From: Verrucomicrobiaceae bacterium
Lineage (GTDB): Bacteria; Verrucomicrobiota; Verrucomicrobiia; Verrucomicrobiales; Verrucomicrobiaceae
Length of the DNA: 64,000 nucleotides
Assembly: GCA_027487315.1 (NCBI GenBank)
Contig: JAIYDW010000015.1
Coordinates: 1-64,000, forward strand
Direction of reading: 5' to 3'
Below are positions 1 to 8,666 of this stretch, piece by piece. Every line of letters begins with the position of its first letter. Position 1 is the first letter of the stretch. The notes below the pieces were generated by a model. It was not told where the DNA came from. It saw nothing but the letters and a program-made list of their open reading frames with translations, and ran no database searches. Position numbers and translations under genes: made by a program.

Positions 1-910
1 GCTCACCCTTCGCATCCACGAGGTACAATTCAAAATTCGCAAACCCCTGCAGGTTCGTCGTGAAAATAAGATACTCACCGCTCGGATGAAAATACGGTGC
101 CCAACTCATCGCCCCCAGCTTTGTGATCTGCCGCTGCTCACTGCCATCCGCATTCATCACCCACACCTCTGCCTGATCCCCCTTCGCCGTGAATCGCCTC
201 CAGCAAATCTGCTTCCCATCCTCACTGAAAAACGGCCCGCCATCATACCCCGGAACACTCGTCAAACGCTTCACATTCCCCCCATCCGAATCCGCCGTGT
301 AGATCTCCATGAAATACTGCTTATCCACCTTCAACCGCTCCTGATCTTCCTTGCTCAGCTCCCCCTCATAAGCCTGCCGGTTCGATGCAAAAACCATCTT
401 TGTCCCATCCGGCGAATACGCCCCCTCCGCATCATACCCCCGCACATTGCTCACATTCTTCAGCGACTTGTCCGCCAGCCGATACTCAAACAGCTCAAAA
501 TGCTCATCATAGTCCCAGGAATACTTCCGCACCCGACTCGTCGCCCGCTCCTCATACTCCGCCTTCTGCAACTCCGGCGACTTCGGGTCCAGATGCGTCG
601 AAGCAAACATCACCCGCTCCCCATCCGGATGAATCCACGCGCAAGTCGTCTTCCCCATCCCAGGCGAAATCCGCTCCGTATCCCCCGTCTCCAAATCCAG
701 CACATAAATCTGATAAAACGGATTCCCCGCATCCCGCTCACTCTGGAACACCATCTTCGTCCCATCCTTGTTAAAATAGCCCTCACCCGCCCGCTTCCCC
801 TCAAACGTCAACTGCCGCACCCCCGAAACAAAATCCGCCTCACCATCCGCCCACAACTCACCCGCCACGCCCAGCGCGCCCATCATCAACAAAAGTCCAA
901 ATCGATTCAT
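1..910 (-). CDS. Secreted TolB-like PD40 beta-propeller protein (partial, C-terminus outside window)
   Basis: The reverse strand reads open from an ATG at 910 to the window edge, giving about 303 residues. The N-terminus (MNRFGLLLMMGALGVAGELWA) looks like a signal peptide, so the protein is probably periplasmic or exported. Repeated PD40/WD40-like blades follow: FNKDGTKMVFQSER, YSPDGTKMVFASNR, FFSEDGKQICWRR and FHPSGEYLIF. Such propellers bind partners or ligands in TolB and related proteins, and in hydrolases such as tricorn-like peptidases. The missing C-terminus may carry a further domain, so function is open. A GGAGG lies only two bases before the ATG, so a slightly earlier GTG is possible. 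It is transcribed divergently from the hydrolase at 1015. Confidence 0.85.
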   Translation of the reverse strand, partial: MNRFGLLLMMGALGVAGELWADGEADFVSGVRQLTFEGKRAGEGYFNKDGTKMVFQSERDAGNPFYQIYVLDLETGDTERISPGMGKTTCAWIHPDGERVMFASTHLDPKSPELQKAEYEERATSRVRKYSWDYDEHFELFEYRLADKSLKNVSNVRGYDAEGAYSPDGTKMVFASNRQAYEGELSKEDQERLKVDKQYFMEIYTADSDGGNVKRLTSVPGYDGGPFFSEDGKQICWRRFTAKGDQAEVWVMNADGSEQRQITKLGAMSWAPYFHPSGEYLIFTTNLQGFANFELYLVDAKGE

Positions 911-1014
911 CACCTCCACAATACGTCACAACCCGCCCCATCCAGCATCAATCTCTGCTTCCTGGCCCCACTTCTCCCCTTGCACCCCCGCATCCTGGAT
1001 CGAATCTCCACCCA

Positions 1015-1653
1015 ATGAAAATCGTCGCCTGGCTCTCAGTCACCCTGTCGTCCTTCGATCCCACCCCCTCCCCCATTGACCCCGCCAAAACCCCCGTCGT
1101 CATCGTCCACGGCATCGACGGCTCCGCACGCGACATGACCCGCCTCGCCCGCGCCCTCCGAGCCACCGGCCGCGAAGTCTTCACCCCCAGCCTCACCCCC
1201 AACGACGGCACCGCCCTCCTTGAAGACCTCTCCGCCCAGCTCGCCACTTACATCGACACCCACCTCCCCGACCGCACCTTCGACCTCATCGGCTACAGCA
1301 TGGGCGGCATCGTCACCCGCCACTACCTGCAAGCCCGCAACGGCCACACCCGCACTCGCCGCTACATCTCCCTCAGCGCCCCCCAAAACGGCACCCTCAC
1401 CGCCTACCTCCGCTCCAGCCCCGGCGCTCACCAAATGCGCCCCGGTAGCCCCTTCCTCTCCGAGCTCCACCAGGACACTCCCAAAGTCCCCACCACCAGC
1501 TTCTGGGCCCCCACCGACCTCATCATCCTCCCGCCCTCCAGCGCCCGCATTCCCGGCGCTCAAAACATCACCAAACCCGGCCTCGGCCACTTCTCCTTCA
1601 TCATGGAAAAGCGCCGCATCCAAGACATCATCACCACCCTCGACTCCCCCTAG
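1015..1653 (+). CDS. Alpha/beta hydrolase, lipase-like
   Basis: A 212-residue alpha/beta hydrolase of the triacylglycerol lipase/PGAP1-like type. The oxyanion region HGIDGS is at residues 32-37. The nucleophile elbow GYSMGG places the catalytic serine at S95. D168 (APTDL) and H192 (LGHFS) fit the rest of the triad. A short hydrophobic N-terminus is present but is not a convincing signal peptide. It probably cleaves an ester; the substrate cannot be told. It ends two bases before the stop of the convergent rhomboid-like gene. Confidence 0.88.
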   Translation: MKIVAWLSVTLSSFDPTPSPIDPAKTPVVIVHGIDGSARDMTRLARALRATGREVFTPSLTPNDGTALLEDLSAQLATYIDTHLPDRTFDLIGYSMGGIVTRHYLQARNGHTRTRRYISLSAPQNGTLTAYLRSSPGAHQMRPGSPFLSELHQDTPKVPTTSFWAPTDLIILPPSSARIPGAQNITKPGLGHFSFIMEKRRIQDIITTLDSP

Positions 1654-1655
1654 CG

Positions 1656-2447
1656 TCAAGACCCTGCAGTCGCCTTTTCCCGGCAAACGTTGCAAATCTC
1701 GTCCCCGCTCTCCAGCACACGAAACTCCAGCGTCTTATCATCCACCTCCGTCTTCCCGCACACATGACACTGGTGGAAAAAATCCCCCGCCGAGGGTGAT
1801 GCCGCCTCGAACCGGCTCTTCCGCTCCATCACCTTCGCCCGCTGCGCACTCTGCCTCACAAACGCAGGTCCAAACGCCACCAAAAAATTCAGGTTCGCAA
1901 ACAGCACCTGCCAGAACAACTCAGGTTGTCCCATCACCGAAAAACCCAGCAGCGCCGCCCCCATGATCGCCAGCCACTTCACCTTCACCGGGATCACAAA
2001 AAACAGCATGATCTCCTCATTCGGGTAAAACACCGCAAACGCAAACAGCAGCGTCTGAAACAAGAACAGCCCGCCACCCACATACCCAAAAATCAACGCC
2101 CCCAAGGTCAGACTCAAAATGCCGCCCACCACATAAAGATTCACCCGGAACGCCCCCCAAGCCTCGTCCAACCCCCGCCCGATCCACATCAAAAACATCG
2201 CCCCAATCAACGCCCAAACCAAACTCAGTGACCTCGGCAAAAACACGTGCGAAACCACCCGCCACACCTCCCCCCGCATCACCCGTCCCGGATCCAACTC
2301 CAGGAACCCCATGAACGTGTCCTGCGCCTCGGGCGAACTAATCAAAAACAACCCCAGCGTCACCAACTGCAAAATCGCCACCACCTGCACCAACCCCGGA
2401 ATGGCAAATCGCCCAAATCGGGCCTCTAAACGTGAAACAAAATCCAT
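1656..2447 (-). CDS. Rhomboid-like membrane protein with C-terminal zinc ribbon
   Basis: A 263-residue protein with about six hydrophobic segments in residues 15-195, arranged like the rhomboid/derlin fold. The GxSG serine motif of active rhomboid proteases is not visible, so it is probably a pseudoprotease. A soluble tail carries two CxxC pairs (CHVCG and CNVC), which suggests a zinc ribbon. The start at 2447 is preferred over an ATG 21 bases upstream because TGGAG sits five bases before it. It is divergent from the DUF1080 gene. Function unknown; roles of inactive rhomboids in membrane protein quality control are only an analogy. Confidence 0.8.
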   Translation of the reverse strand: MDFVSRLEARFGRFAIPGLVQVVAILQLVTLGLFLISSPEAQDTFMGFLELDPGRVMRGEVWRVVSHVFLPRSLSLVWALIGAMFLMWIGRGLDEAWGAFRVNLYVVGGILSLTLGALIFGYVGGGLFLFQTLLFAFAVFYPNEEIMLFFVIPVKVKWLAIMGAALLGFSVMGQPELFWQVLFANLNFLVAFGPAFVRQSAQRAKVMERKSRFEAASPSAGDFFHQCHVCGKTEVDDKTLEFRVLESGDEICNVCREKATAGS

Positions 2448-2558
2448 GAAAGCTCCACCAAGCCCCAAATCCCCTCCAAATCAAATCCCACATTGCGCCA
2501 CCGATCACCCATTCTCGAAAGATCGCCCCCTTTTCCTCCGACTTCCTACCTCACCACC

Positions 2559-3983
2559 ATGAATTCCAAGTTCACCTCGCTCCTCGCCACCACCCTCCTG
2601 GCCAGCAACCCGTCGATCTTCTCCACCGAACCCCCTCCAGGCTTCACTCCTCTCTTCAACGGCAAAGACCTCACCGGCTGGTACGGCTGGGGCACCCAGG
2701 ACCCCGCGGACCTCTGGAACATGTCCGCCGAAGACAAAGCCGCCTACAAAAAGAAGTCCATCGAAGGCGGCCTCCTCGACGCCAAAGGCAATGACAAAGG
2801 CGACCATCTCAACGGCCACTGGAAAGTCGAAAATGGCGAACTCGTCAACGACGGCAAAGGCCTCTACCTCACCACCGACAAAGACTACGGCGACTTCGAA
2901 CTCAGGGTCGACTACAAAATGCTTCCTCTCGGCGACAGCGGCATCTACCTCCGCGGCATCCCCCAAATTCAAATCTGGGACTTCACCGAAAAAGACGAGA
3001 AAGCCGTCTCCCTCGGCAAACCCTTCGGCTCCGGCGGCCTCTGGAACAACAAAAACCCCGAAGGCAAAAACCCCCTCAAGCTCGTCGACAAACCCATCGG
3101 CGAGTGGAACACCTTCCACATCAAAATGATCGGTGAACGCGTCACCGTCACCCTCAACGGTGAAGTCGTCGTGAAAAACGCCGTCCTCGAAAACTTCTTC
3201 GCCAACAAAAAAGCCGGCTACCTCGCCTACGGCAAAAAAGACGCCAAAGCCTCCAAAGCCGAAGCCCCACCTCCCGGATGGATCTCCGACCCCGTCTACG
3301 CCAAAGGCCCCATCCAACTCCAAACCCACGGCAGCGAAATCCGCTGGCGCAACGTCTTCATCCGCGAAATCAGCGCCGATGAAGCCAATCAAACCCTCGC
3401 CGCCGGTGAGGAAGGCTTCACCCGCATCGACAACGGCAAAGACCTCTCCAACTGGCAGGGCGCCGTCGATAACTACGAAGTCGTCGATGGCAACATCGTC
3501 TGCAAACAAGGCAAAGGCGGCGACCTCCTCACTAAGGAAGAGTACGGCGACATGACCCTCCGCTTCGAATTCAAACTCCCCCCCGCAGGCAACAACGGCA
3601 TCGCCCTCCGCACCCCCCTCGGCGGCCACAGCGCCAAAGACGGCCTCGAACTCCAGGTCATCGACACCGACGGCTACGAAGCCAAAACCGGCAAACCCCT
3701 CGCCCCCTACCAAGTCCACGGCTCCCTCTACCATGTCCTCGGCGCCAAACGCGGCTTCCTCCGCCCCACCGGCGAATGGAACACCCAGGAAGTCGAAGTC
3801 CGTGGCAATCAAATCAAAGTCACCCTCAACGGCACCAGAATTCTCGACGCCGACCTCGACACACTCGACTACTCCGGCGTCAAAACCAAACCCGCAGGCA
3901 TCGACCGCAAAACCGGCCACATCGGCTTCGCCGGCCACAACGACCCCGTCGCCTTCCGCAACTTCCGCGTCAAACGCCTGTAG
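2559..3983 (+). CDS. Secreted two-domain DUF1080 (3-keto-disaccharide hydrolase family) protein
   Basis: 474 residues from an ATG at 2559, chosen because it starts a signal peptide (MNSKFTSLLATTLLASNPSI). Two copies of the DUF1080 concanavalin-like domain follow. The first opens with GFTPLFNGKDLTGW and the second with GFTRIDNGKDLSNW, about halfway along. The family is very common in Verrucomicrobia and Planctomycetes, and some members hydrolyse 3-keto-glycosides outside the cytoplasm. The exact substrate is not visible. The tandem arrangement suggests duplication of one domain. It stands alone, with the divergent rhomboid-like gene upstream. Confidence 0.9.
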   Translation: MNSKFTSLLATTLLASNPSIFSTEPPPGFTPLFNGKDLTGWYGWGTQDPADLWNMSAEDKAAYKKKSIEGGLLDAKGNDKGDHLNGHWKVENGELVNDGKGLYLTTDKDYGDFELRVDYKMLPLGDSGIYLRGIPQIQIWDFTEKDEKAVSLGKPFGSGGLWNNKNPEGKNPLKLVDKPIGEWNTFHIKMIGERVTVTLNGEVVVKNAVLENFFANKKAGYLAYGKKDAKASKAEAPPPGWISDPVYAKGPIQLQTHGSEIRWRNVFIREISADEANQTLAAGEEGFTRIDNGKDLSNWQGAVDNYEVVDGNIVCKQGKGGDLLTKEEYGDMTLRFEFKLPPAGNNGIALRTPLGGHSAKDGLELQVIDTDGYEAKTGKPLAPYQVHGSLYHVLGAKRGFLRPTGEWNTQEVEVRGNQIKVTLNGTRILDADLDTLDYSGVKTKPAGIDRKTGHIGFAGHNDPVAFRNFRVKRL

Positions 3984-4075
3984 CCCCCGTAGCCGCGTTC
4001 GTCAGAATGCGGCCCCTATCCCCTCATCGTTTCAGTCGCATTCCGGCTCGCGCGGGTTAGCATGCACCCATCGCA

Positions 4076-4474
4076 ATGCCCCCCCGCGTCCTCATCGTCG
4101 AAGAAAGCCTCCCCTACCGCCGCGTGATCCGGGAGGCCCTCATCTCCTTCCGCCATTGCGAAGTCGATGACACCCCAAACGCCGAAAGCGCCTTCGAAAT
4201 GTGCCTCCGGCGCGAATACGCGCTCCTCCTCATCGCCCTCCCCCTGCAACCCTTCTCAGGCATCGTTCTCGACCGCCTCCTCGCCAAGGCCTACCCCTAC
4301 GCCCACCCCGGCACCCACACCGCCCCCCCCATCATCTACCTCCTCCGCCCCACCGAGGTCTCCCAAATCTACGACCTCCAACGCGACGCCCGAGTCCGCG
4401 GTCACCTCACCATTCCTCCAAAGCTCGACAGCCTTCTCTCCCTCACCCAAAACCTCCTTCCACCCCGGCCCTAA
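4076..4474 (+). CDS. Degenerate response-regulator receiver domain protein
   Basis: 132 residues that fit a CheY-like receiver along their length: RVLIVEESLPYRRVIREAL at the start and a central LLLIALPLQPFSG. The acidic pair is E9-E10. The phosphoacceptor position, expected in the central strand, is A54. The conserved Lys-Pro near the end is replaced by I113-P-P. It therefore cannot be phosphorylated in the usual way and is probably a pseudo-receiver acting by protein contact. No output domain is present. It lies nine bases before trpF on the same strand, so it may be co-transcribed with it. Confidence 0.72.
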   Translation: MPPRVLIVEESLPYRRVIREALISFRHCEVDDTPNAESAFEMCLRREYALLLIALPLQPFSGIVLDRLLAKAYPYAHPGTHTAPPIIYLLRPTEVSQIYDLQRDARVRGHLTIPPKLDSLLSLTQNLLPPRP

Positions 4475-4483
4475 AGCAGCCCC

Positions 4484-5137
4484 ATGCCCGCCTTTCCTCC
4501 ACCTGATCGTCTCGGCATCAAAATCTGCGGCCTCACCAGCCTCGATCAAACCGAAGCCGTCATCGCCTCCGGAGCCGATGCCATCGGCTTCAATTTCTGG
4601 CCGCAATCCAAACGCTACCTCCACCTCGACGCCGCCCGCTCCTGGCTCCCCAACCTCACTGTCGGCCCAGCCCTCATCGCCGTCGTCGTCAATCCCGACG
4701 CAGAACTCCTCGACGCCCTCATCAACAGCCGCCTCTTCCACAGCATCCAGCTCCACGGTGACGAATCACCTCAAGACGTCGCCACTCTCATGGCGCGCGG
4801 CGTCCACATCATCAAAGCCCTCCAGGTGCGGGACGAATCCAGCCTCCTCGCCATCGGCGACTATCCCTGCCCAGACATCCTTCTCGATGCGTTCAACCCC
4901 GGTCTCTATGGCGGCGTCGGCGAACCCTTTCCCTGGCACCTCTTCGAACTCGCTCGCCAGCGCTTCCCCCAAAAACGCCTCATCCTCTCCGGCGGACTCA
5001 CCCCCGAAAACATCGCCCAAGCCGTTACCCAGACCCGCCCCGCCGCCATCGACGTCGCCTCCGGTGTCGAATCTTCCCCCGGCATCAAAGACCTCGACAA
5101 AGTCCGCGCCTTCATCACCCAAGCCCGCTCCGTATGA
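4484..5137 (+). CDS. trpF: Phosphoribosylanthranilate isomerase
   Basis: 217 residues, the normal size for TrpF, which converts N-(5-phosphoribosyl)anthranilate to CdRP in tryptophan synthesis. The IKICGLTS motif carries the catalytic cysteine C15. LLDAFNPGLYGGVG carries the catalytic acid D135. The phosphate-binding loops LSGGLTPEN and DVASGVESSPG are present. The stop overlaps the start of the rhodanese gene (ATGA), indicating translational coupling. No other trp gene is nearby, so the pathway is dispersed in this genome. Confidence 0.96.
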   Translation: MPAFPPPDRLGIKICGLTSLDQTEAVIASGADAIGFNFWPQSKRYLHLDAARSWLPNLTVGPALIAVVVNPDAELLDALINSRLFHSIQLHGDESPQDVATLMARGVHIIKALQVRDESSLLAIGDYPCPDILLDAFNPGLYGGVGEPFPWHLFELARQRFPQKRLILSGGLTPENIAQAVTQTRPAAIDVASGVESSPGIKDLDKVRAFITQARSV

Positions 5138-5511
5138 CCCTGGAAAACCGCATCCTCCTCGCCCTCATCGCCGTCACGTTTGTCTTCTATTTGATCAAAC
5201 TCGCCACTCGAATCACCGCCCCGCAAGTGGCGAAGCTTCTCTCCCAAGGCGCGATCGTTATCGACGTCCGTTCCCCCCAGGAATTCGACTCTGGCAGCCT
5301 CCCCGGCGCAGTGAACCTGCCTCTCGATGAAATCACCGACCGCATCAAATCCGTCGCCCCGGACAAAGACAAACCCCTCCTGCTTCATTGCCTCAGCGGC
5401 ACCCGCAGCGGCATGGCCAGAAGCCGCCTCAAAGCGCAGGGCTACACCAACGTCCATAACCTCGGCTCCTTGTCGCGCGCAGCCTTCTTGCTCCAGCCCA
5501 GGGACACCTGA
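5134..5511 (+). CDS. Membrane-anchored rhodanese-like protein
   Basis: 125 residues. An N-terminal membrane segment (about residues 5-22, ILLALIAVTFVFYLIKL) is followed by one rhodanese domain with IDVRSPQEFDSGSLPGAVNLPL. The active-site loop HCLSGTRSG has C86 as the sulfur-carrying cysteine. Small anchored rhodaneses of this kind handle persulfide sulfur or regulate redox proteins at the membrane. It starts inside the trpF stop codon, but no functional link with tryptophan synthesis is evident. Confidence 0.9.
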   Translation: MTLENRILLALIAVTFVFYLIKLATRITAPQVAKLLSQGAIVIDVRSPQEFDSGSLPGAVNLPLDEITDRIKSVAPDKDKPLLLHCLSGTRSGMARSRLKAQGYTNVHNLGSLSRAAFLLQPRDT

Positions 5512-5615
5512 CCTCGATTGCTCCCATCTGTGTTGATCTTGTCCCAGATTGGTCAACTCACTCACTCGCAGCGGCAGGGTTGCAGTTAACGTGCAACATC
5601 TCCCGTTTCACCCCC

Positions 5616-6335
5616 ATGCACCGCCTCGTCCTTCTCGTCGGTATCCTCTTGCTTGCCTGCCAGATCCAGGCATCCGAACCCGCACCGCCGCCCCCACCCC
5701 AGGTCCCTGTCTCACCTGACCTCATGGGCTCCAAATTGTTCGAGCAAACCTGTGCCGCCTGCCATGGTCCCAAAGGCGAGGGCAAAGACGAACTGCGCAC
5801 GCCTTCCATCGCCCATCAACCCGCCTACTACATCCGCAATCAACTAACCAGCTTCCGCGAAAATCGCCGCGGCAACGATCCTTCAGATCCTCAAGGCATC
5901 ATGATGGCCGCCATCGCCAAAGCCCTCCAACCCGCCCAAGTCGAAAGCGTCGCCTCCCATGTTGAATCCATGCCTCTCGTCATTCCCAGCGTTCTCACCA
6001 TCGAAGGCGCAGACATCAAAGAAGGCAGATACCTCTTCGAAATGCGCTGCATGGAATGCCACCGCTACAACGCCAGCGGCGAACTCGCCTTCGGCAGCCC
6101 ACCCCTCTACGGCCTCCAAGGCTGGTACCTCACCGCCCAGCTCACCAAATTCAAAACCGGTCACCGCGGCACCGCCAAAGGCGATGTCAACGGCGCCAAA
6201 ATGGTCTTCACCTCCAGCTTCATCGAAAACGACCAAATGCTCAAAGACCTCGTCGGCTACATCCTCTCCCTCAACCCCATCCCCGAAAACGACCCCTTCA
6301 TCCCCCTCACCGCAACCCCACCCAACTCTCCCTAG
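5616..6335 (+). CDS. Exported diheme cytochrome c
   Basis: 239 residues from the ATG at 5616, chosen because it gives a clean signal peptide (MHRLVLLVGILLLACQIQA). A proline-rich linker precedes two cytochrome c modules with CAACH at 46-50 and CMECH at 145-149. Methionines at 97-98 and 196 could be the sixth ligands. The layout matches diheme cytochrome c4/c553-like electron carriers of the periplasm. No oxidase gene is adjacent. Confidence 0.9.
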   Translation: MHRLVLLVGILLLACQIQASEPAPPPPPQVPVSPDLMGSKLFEQTCAACHGPKGEGKDELRTPSIAHQPAYYIRNQLTSFRENRRGNDPSDPQGIMMAAIAKALQPAQVESVASHVESMPLVIPSVLTIEGADIKEGRYLFEMRCMECHRYNASGELAFGSPPLYGLQGWYLTAQLTKFKTGHRGTAKGDVNGAKMVFTSSFIENDQMLKDLVGYILSLNPIPENDPFIPLTATPPNSP

Positions 6336-6375
6336 AGCCACATTCACCATCATTTTCTTGCACTTTGCATGAGAA

Positions 6376-8445
6376 TTGGCGAAACGTATTCCCTTGCCTG
6401 CCAAACCATCCAATCCATCCCAGCCACTTTGGCTCGGTGCCCTGGCCCTCATGCTGGGAGCCGTCATCGTCTACTGGCCCTGCCTCCCCGGTGCCCTGGT
6501 CTTTGACGACAACGAATGGATCATCGACATGGAGTGGGCCTTCAAGTTATGGAAGGGCCTCCTGCAATTCTGGACGGTCCCAGGCACCACCCAACAGTAC
6601 TACCCGCTCACCGCCACTTCCTTCTGGATTGACTATCAGCTTTGGGGCCTCAACACCTTCCCCTACCACCTCGAAAACGTTCTCCTCCATGGACTCTCAG
6701 GCGTTTTCTTCTGGTTCGTTCTCCGCCAATTGGGCATAGGCGGCGCCTTCTTTGCCGCCGCCCTCTACGTCGTTCATCCTGTCATGGCTGAATCCGTCGC
6801 CTGGATCACCGAGCGTAAGAACGTCCTCAGCCAGGCCCTGGTCCTCGCAGCCCTCCTCGCCTACGGCCGCAGCCTCCATGGCTGGCGTCCAGACGCCCCT
6901 CCCCGCTCCTGGTCCTGGTGGTGGTTTTCCTTCTTTCTGTTTGTCGCTGCCATTCTCGCCAAAATCACGGCTTTCGTCTTCCCCGCCGCCATCCTCGTCA
7001 TCAGTTGGTGGAAGTACCAAAAACTCTCCTGGAAACGCGACTTCTTGCCTGTCCTCCCCATGTTCGTGGTCTCCATCGCCACCAGCATCCTCATCTCTTG
7101 GATGGAAACCGAAGTCCTCGGTGCCAGCGGTGAAAAATTTGAACTCCCCCTCGTCAATCGCTTCGTCATCGCCGGACAGACCATTTCCTTTTATCTGGGC
7201 AAACTTCTCTGGCCCCACCCAATTTGCGTCATCTACTATCGCTGGCATCTCGACCCCACCGTCTGGTATCAATGGGCAGGACTCGTCTTCTGCATTTTGA
7301 TGGCAGCACTCCTCGCCTGGAAAACCCTCCAAGGCCGCTGGCGTGGCACCACTGCAGCTACCCTTCTCTTTCTCGGCATGCTCTTCCCCCTCACGGGCTT
7401 CCTCAACGTCTATGGCATGCTCTACGCCTGGGTTGCAGACCGTTGGGTATACATGCCCTCCCTCCCCCTTTTCGCCCTTGTCGGCCACCTCTGGCAACAC
7501 GCTTACCTGCGTAAAGCCCAGCTCGTTCAAATCGTCTCGCTGGTCATTCTGATCATCTGTGGAATCCTCACTTGGCAACAATCCGCCACCTACAAGACCA
7601 TCGATACGTTCTGGCAAGCCATCATCAACGGCAACGCAAACCCCTGGAAGGCGCGCAGCGATTACGCCGATGCCCTCATCACCGCAGGCCGCGCAGCTGA
7701 AGCCGTCGAACAACTCAATCAAGCAATCAAAGAAAATCCGGTTTCCGACTGCTATTGCAACCTCGGTGTCGCACTCAACAATTTGGGCCGGAACAAAGAG
7801 GCTCTGGAAGCCTTCAAAACCGCTCTCAAGATCGAGCCCGACATGGCCGTTGTTCACTACAACATCGGCAAAATCAACAACGTGCTCGGCAATAACGCCG
7901 AATCCGAACGCTATTTCAGAAGCGCTATCGAACTCAAACCCGAGTTCGTCACCGCCCGCAACGACCTCGGCAATCTCCTATTTCAAACCGGCCGTCTCAA
8001 AGAGGCCGAACTTGAGTTCCGCACGGCCTTGTCCTCCCACCCCAACAGCGGCCCCATTCACACCTCCATCGGTAACACCCTCTACTGGCTCGGCGATCAT
8101 CGTCAGGCCATCGAATTCTTCAAAAAGGCCCTGGATATCGAACCCGAACTACCCGCCGCCCTCAGCAACTACGCATTTGCTCTCGTCAGCACCAATCAGG
8201 AGGGGCTTCGAAACATTGACCTTGGTGTCCAATTGGCCTCCAAAGCAGCCGATCTTTCCAATCGCCAGAATCTGGAAATCTTGACCGTTCTCGCAAGCGC
8301 CCAAGCGAAGGCCAAGAACTTCATCGAAGCCGCCGCTGCCGCCAGAGATGCCGCCAAGATCGCCGACCGCCAAGGTAACGCCAGTTACGCCATTCAACTC
8401 CGCGAATCCGCCGCCAACTACGCCCTCGGCAAGGATGTGCCCTGA
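6376..8445 (+). CDS. TMTC-like multi-spanning membrane protein with TPR repeats
   Basis: 689 residues. About ten hydrophobic segments fill residues 20-400, and at least five TPR units occupy roughly residues 424-605 (NPWKARSDYADALITAGRA onward). The N-terminal VFDDNEW and WITERKNVLSQ motifs match TMTC/DUF1736-type proteins, which share the GT-C glycosyltransferase fold and include protein O-mannosyltransferases. Transfer of a sugar from a lipid donor outside the membrane is therefore plausible but not shown. The only start before the first membrane segment is TTG: an in-frame stop sits two codons upstream and no good ribosome-binding site is seen. Confidence 0.85.
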   Translation: MAKRIPLPAKPSNPSQPLWLGALALMLGAVIVYWPCLPGALVFDDNEWIIDMEWAFKLWKGLLQFWTVPGTTQQYYPLTATSFWIDYQLWGLNTFPYHLENVLLHGLSGVFFWFVLRQLGIGGAFFAAALYVVHPVMAESVAWITERKNVLSQALVLAALLAYGRSLHGWRPDAPPRSWSWWWFSFFLFVAAILAKITAFVFPAAILVISWWKYQKLSWKRDFLPVLPMFVVSIATSILISWMETEVLGASGEKFELPLVNRFVIAGQTISFYLGKLLWPHPICVIYYRWHLDPTVWYQWAGLVFCILMAALLAWKTLQGRWRGTTAATLLFLGMLFPLTGFLNVYGMLYAWVADRWVYMPSLPLFALVGHLWQHAYLRKAQLVQIVSLVILIICGILTWQQSATYKTIDTFWQAIINGNANPWKARSDYADALITAGRAAEAVEQLNQAIKENPVSDCYCNLGVALNNLGRNKEALEAFKTALKIEPDMAVVHYNIGKINNVLGNNAESERYFRSAIELKPEFVTARNDLGNLLFQTGRLKEAELEFRTALSSHPNSGPIHTSIGNTLYWLGDHRQAIEFFKKALDIEPELPAALSNYAFALVSTNQEGLRNIDLGVQLASKAADLSNRQNLEILTVLASAQAKAKNFIEAAAAARDAAKIADRQGNASYAIQLRESAANYALGKDVP

Positions 8446-8666
8446 TCAGAAAAGTCACAGTTCCTAATCATCCAAGTTTGGGCAGGACAAAAACGCACAA
8501 AGTTATCTACAGGTTTGTGATTGGGCGACCGCGATCCCAGTGCATCTCCTCAACTCCAATGAGTTCGCTACGGCATATTCTAACAGGCGAGCGGTGAGCG
8601 TGGAGGTAACAATGACGGGCGGCGGTTGGTACTGAAGCATTCCCGATTCAAGAAAGAGGCTCAAAC

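Noticed and set aside
2505-3938. Long antisense open frame of 477 codons opposite the DUF1080 gene
   Set aside because: It is a by-product of C-ending codons. The translation is low-complexity Val/Gly/Ala/Phe/Asp, while the other strand encodes a clear family.
6697-7857. Antisense open frame of 386 codons opposite the TMTC-like gene
   Set aside because: Its acidic, repetitive translation matches no family, and the plus strand has well-formed membrane helices and TPRs.
8446-8666. Possible gene or terminator between the TMTC-like and WD40 genes
   Set aside because: The 221 bases show neither a plausible frame nor a stem with a T-run.
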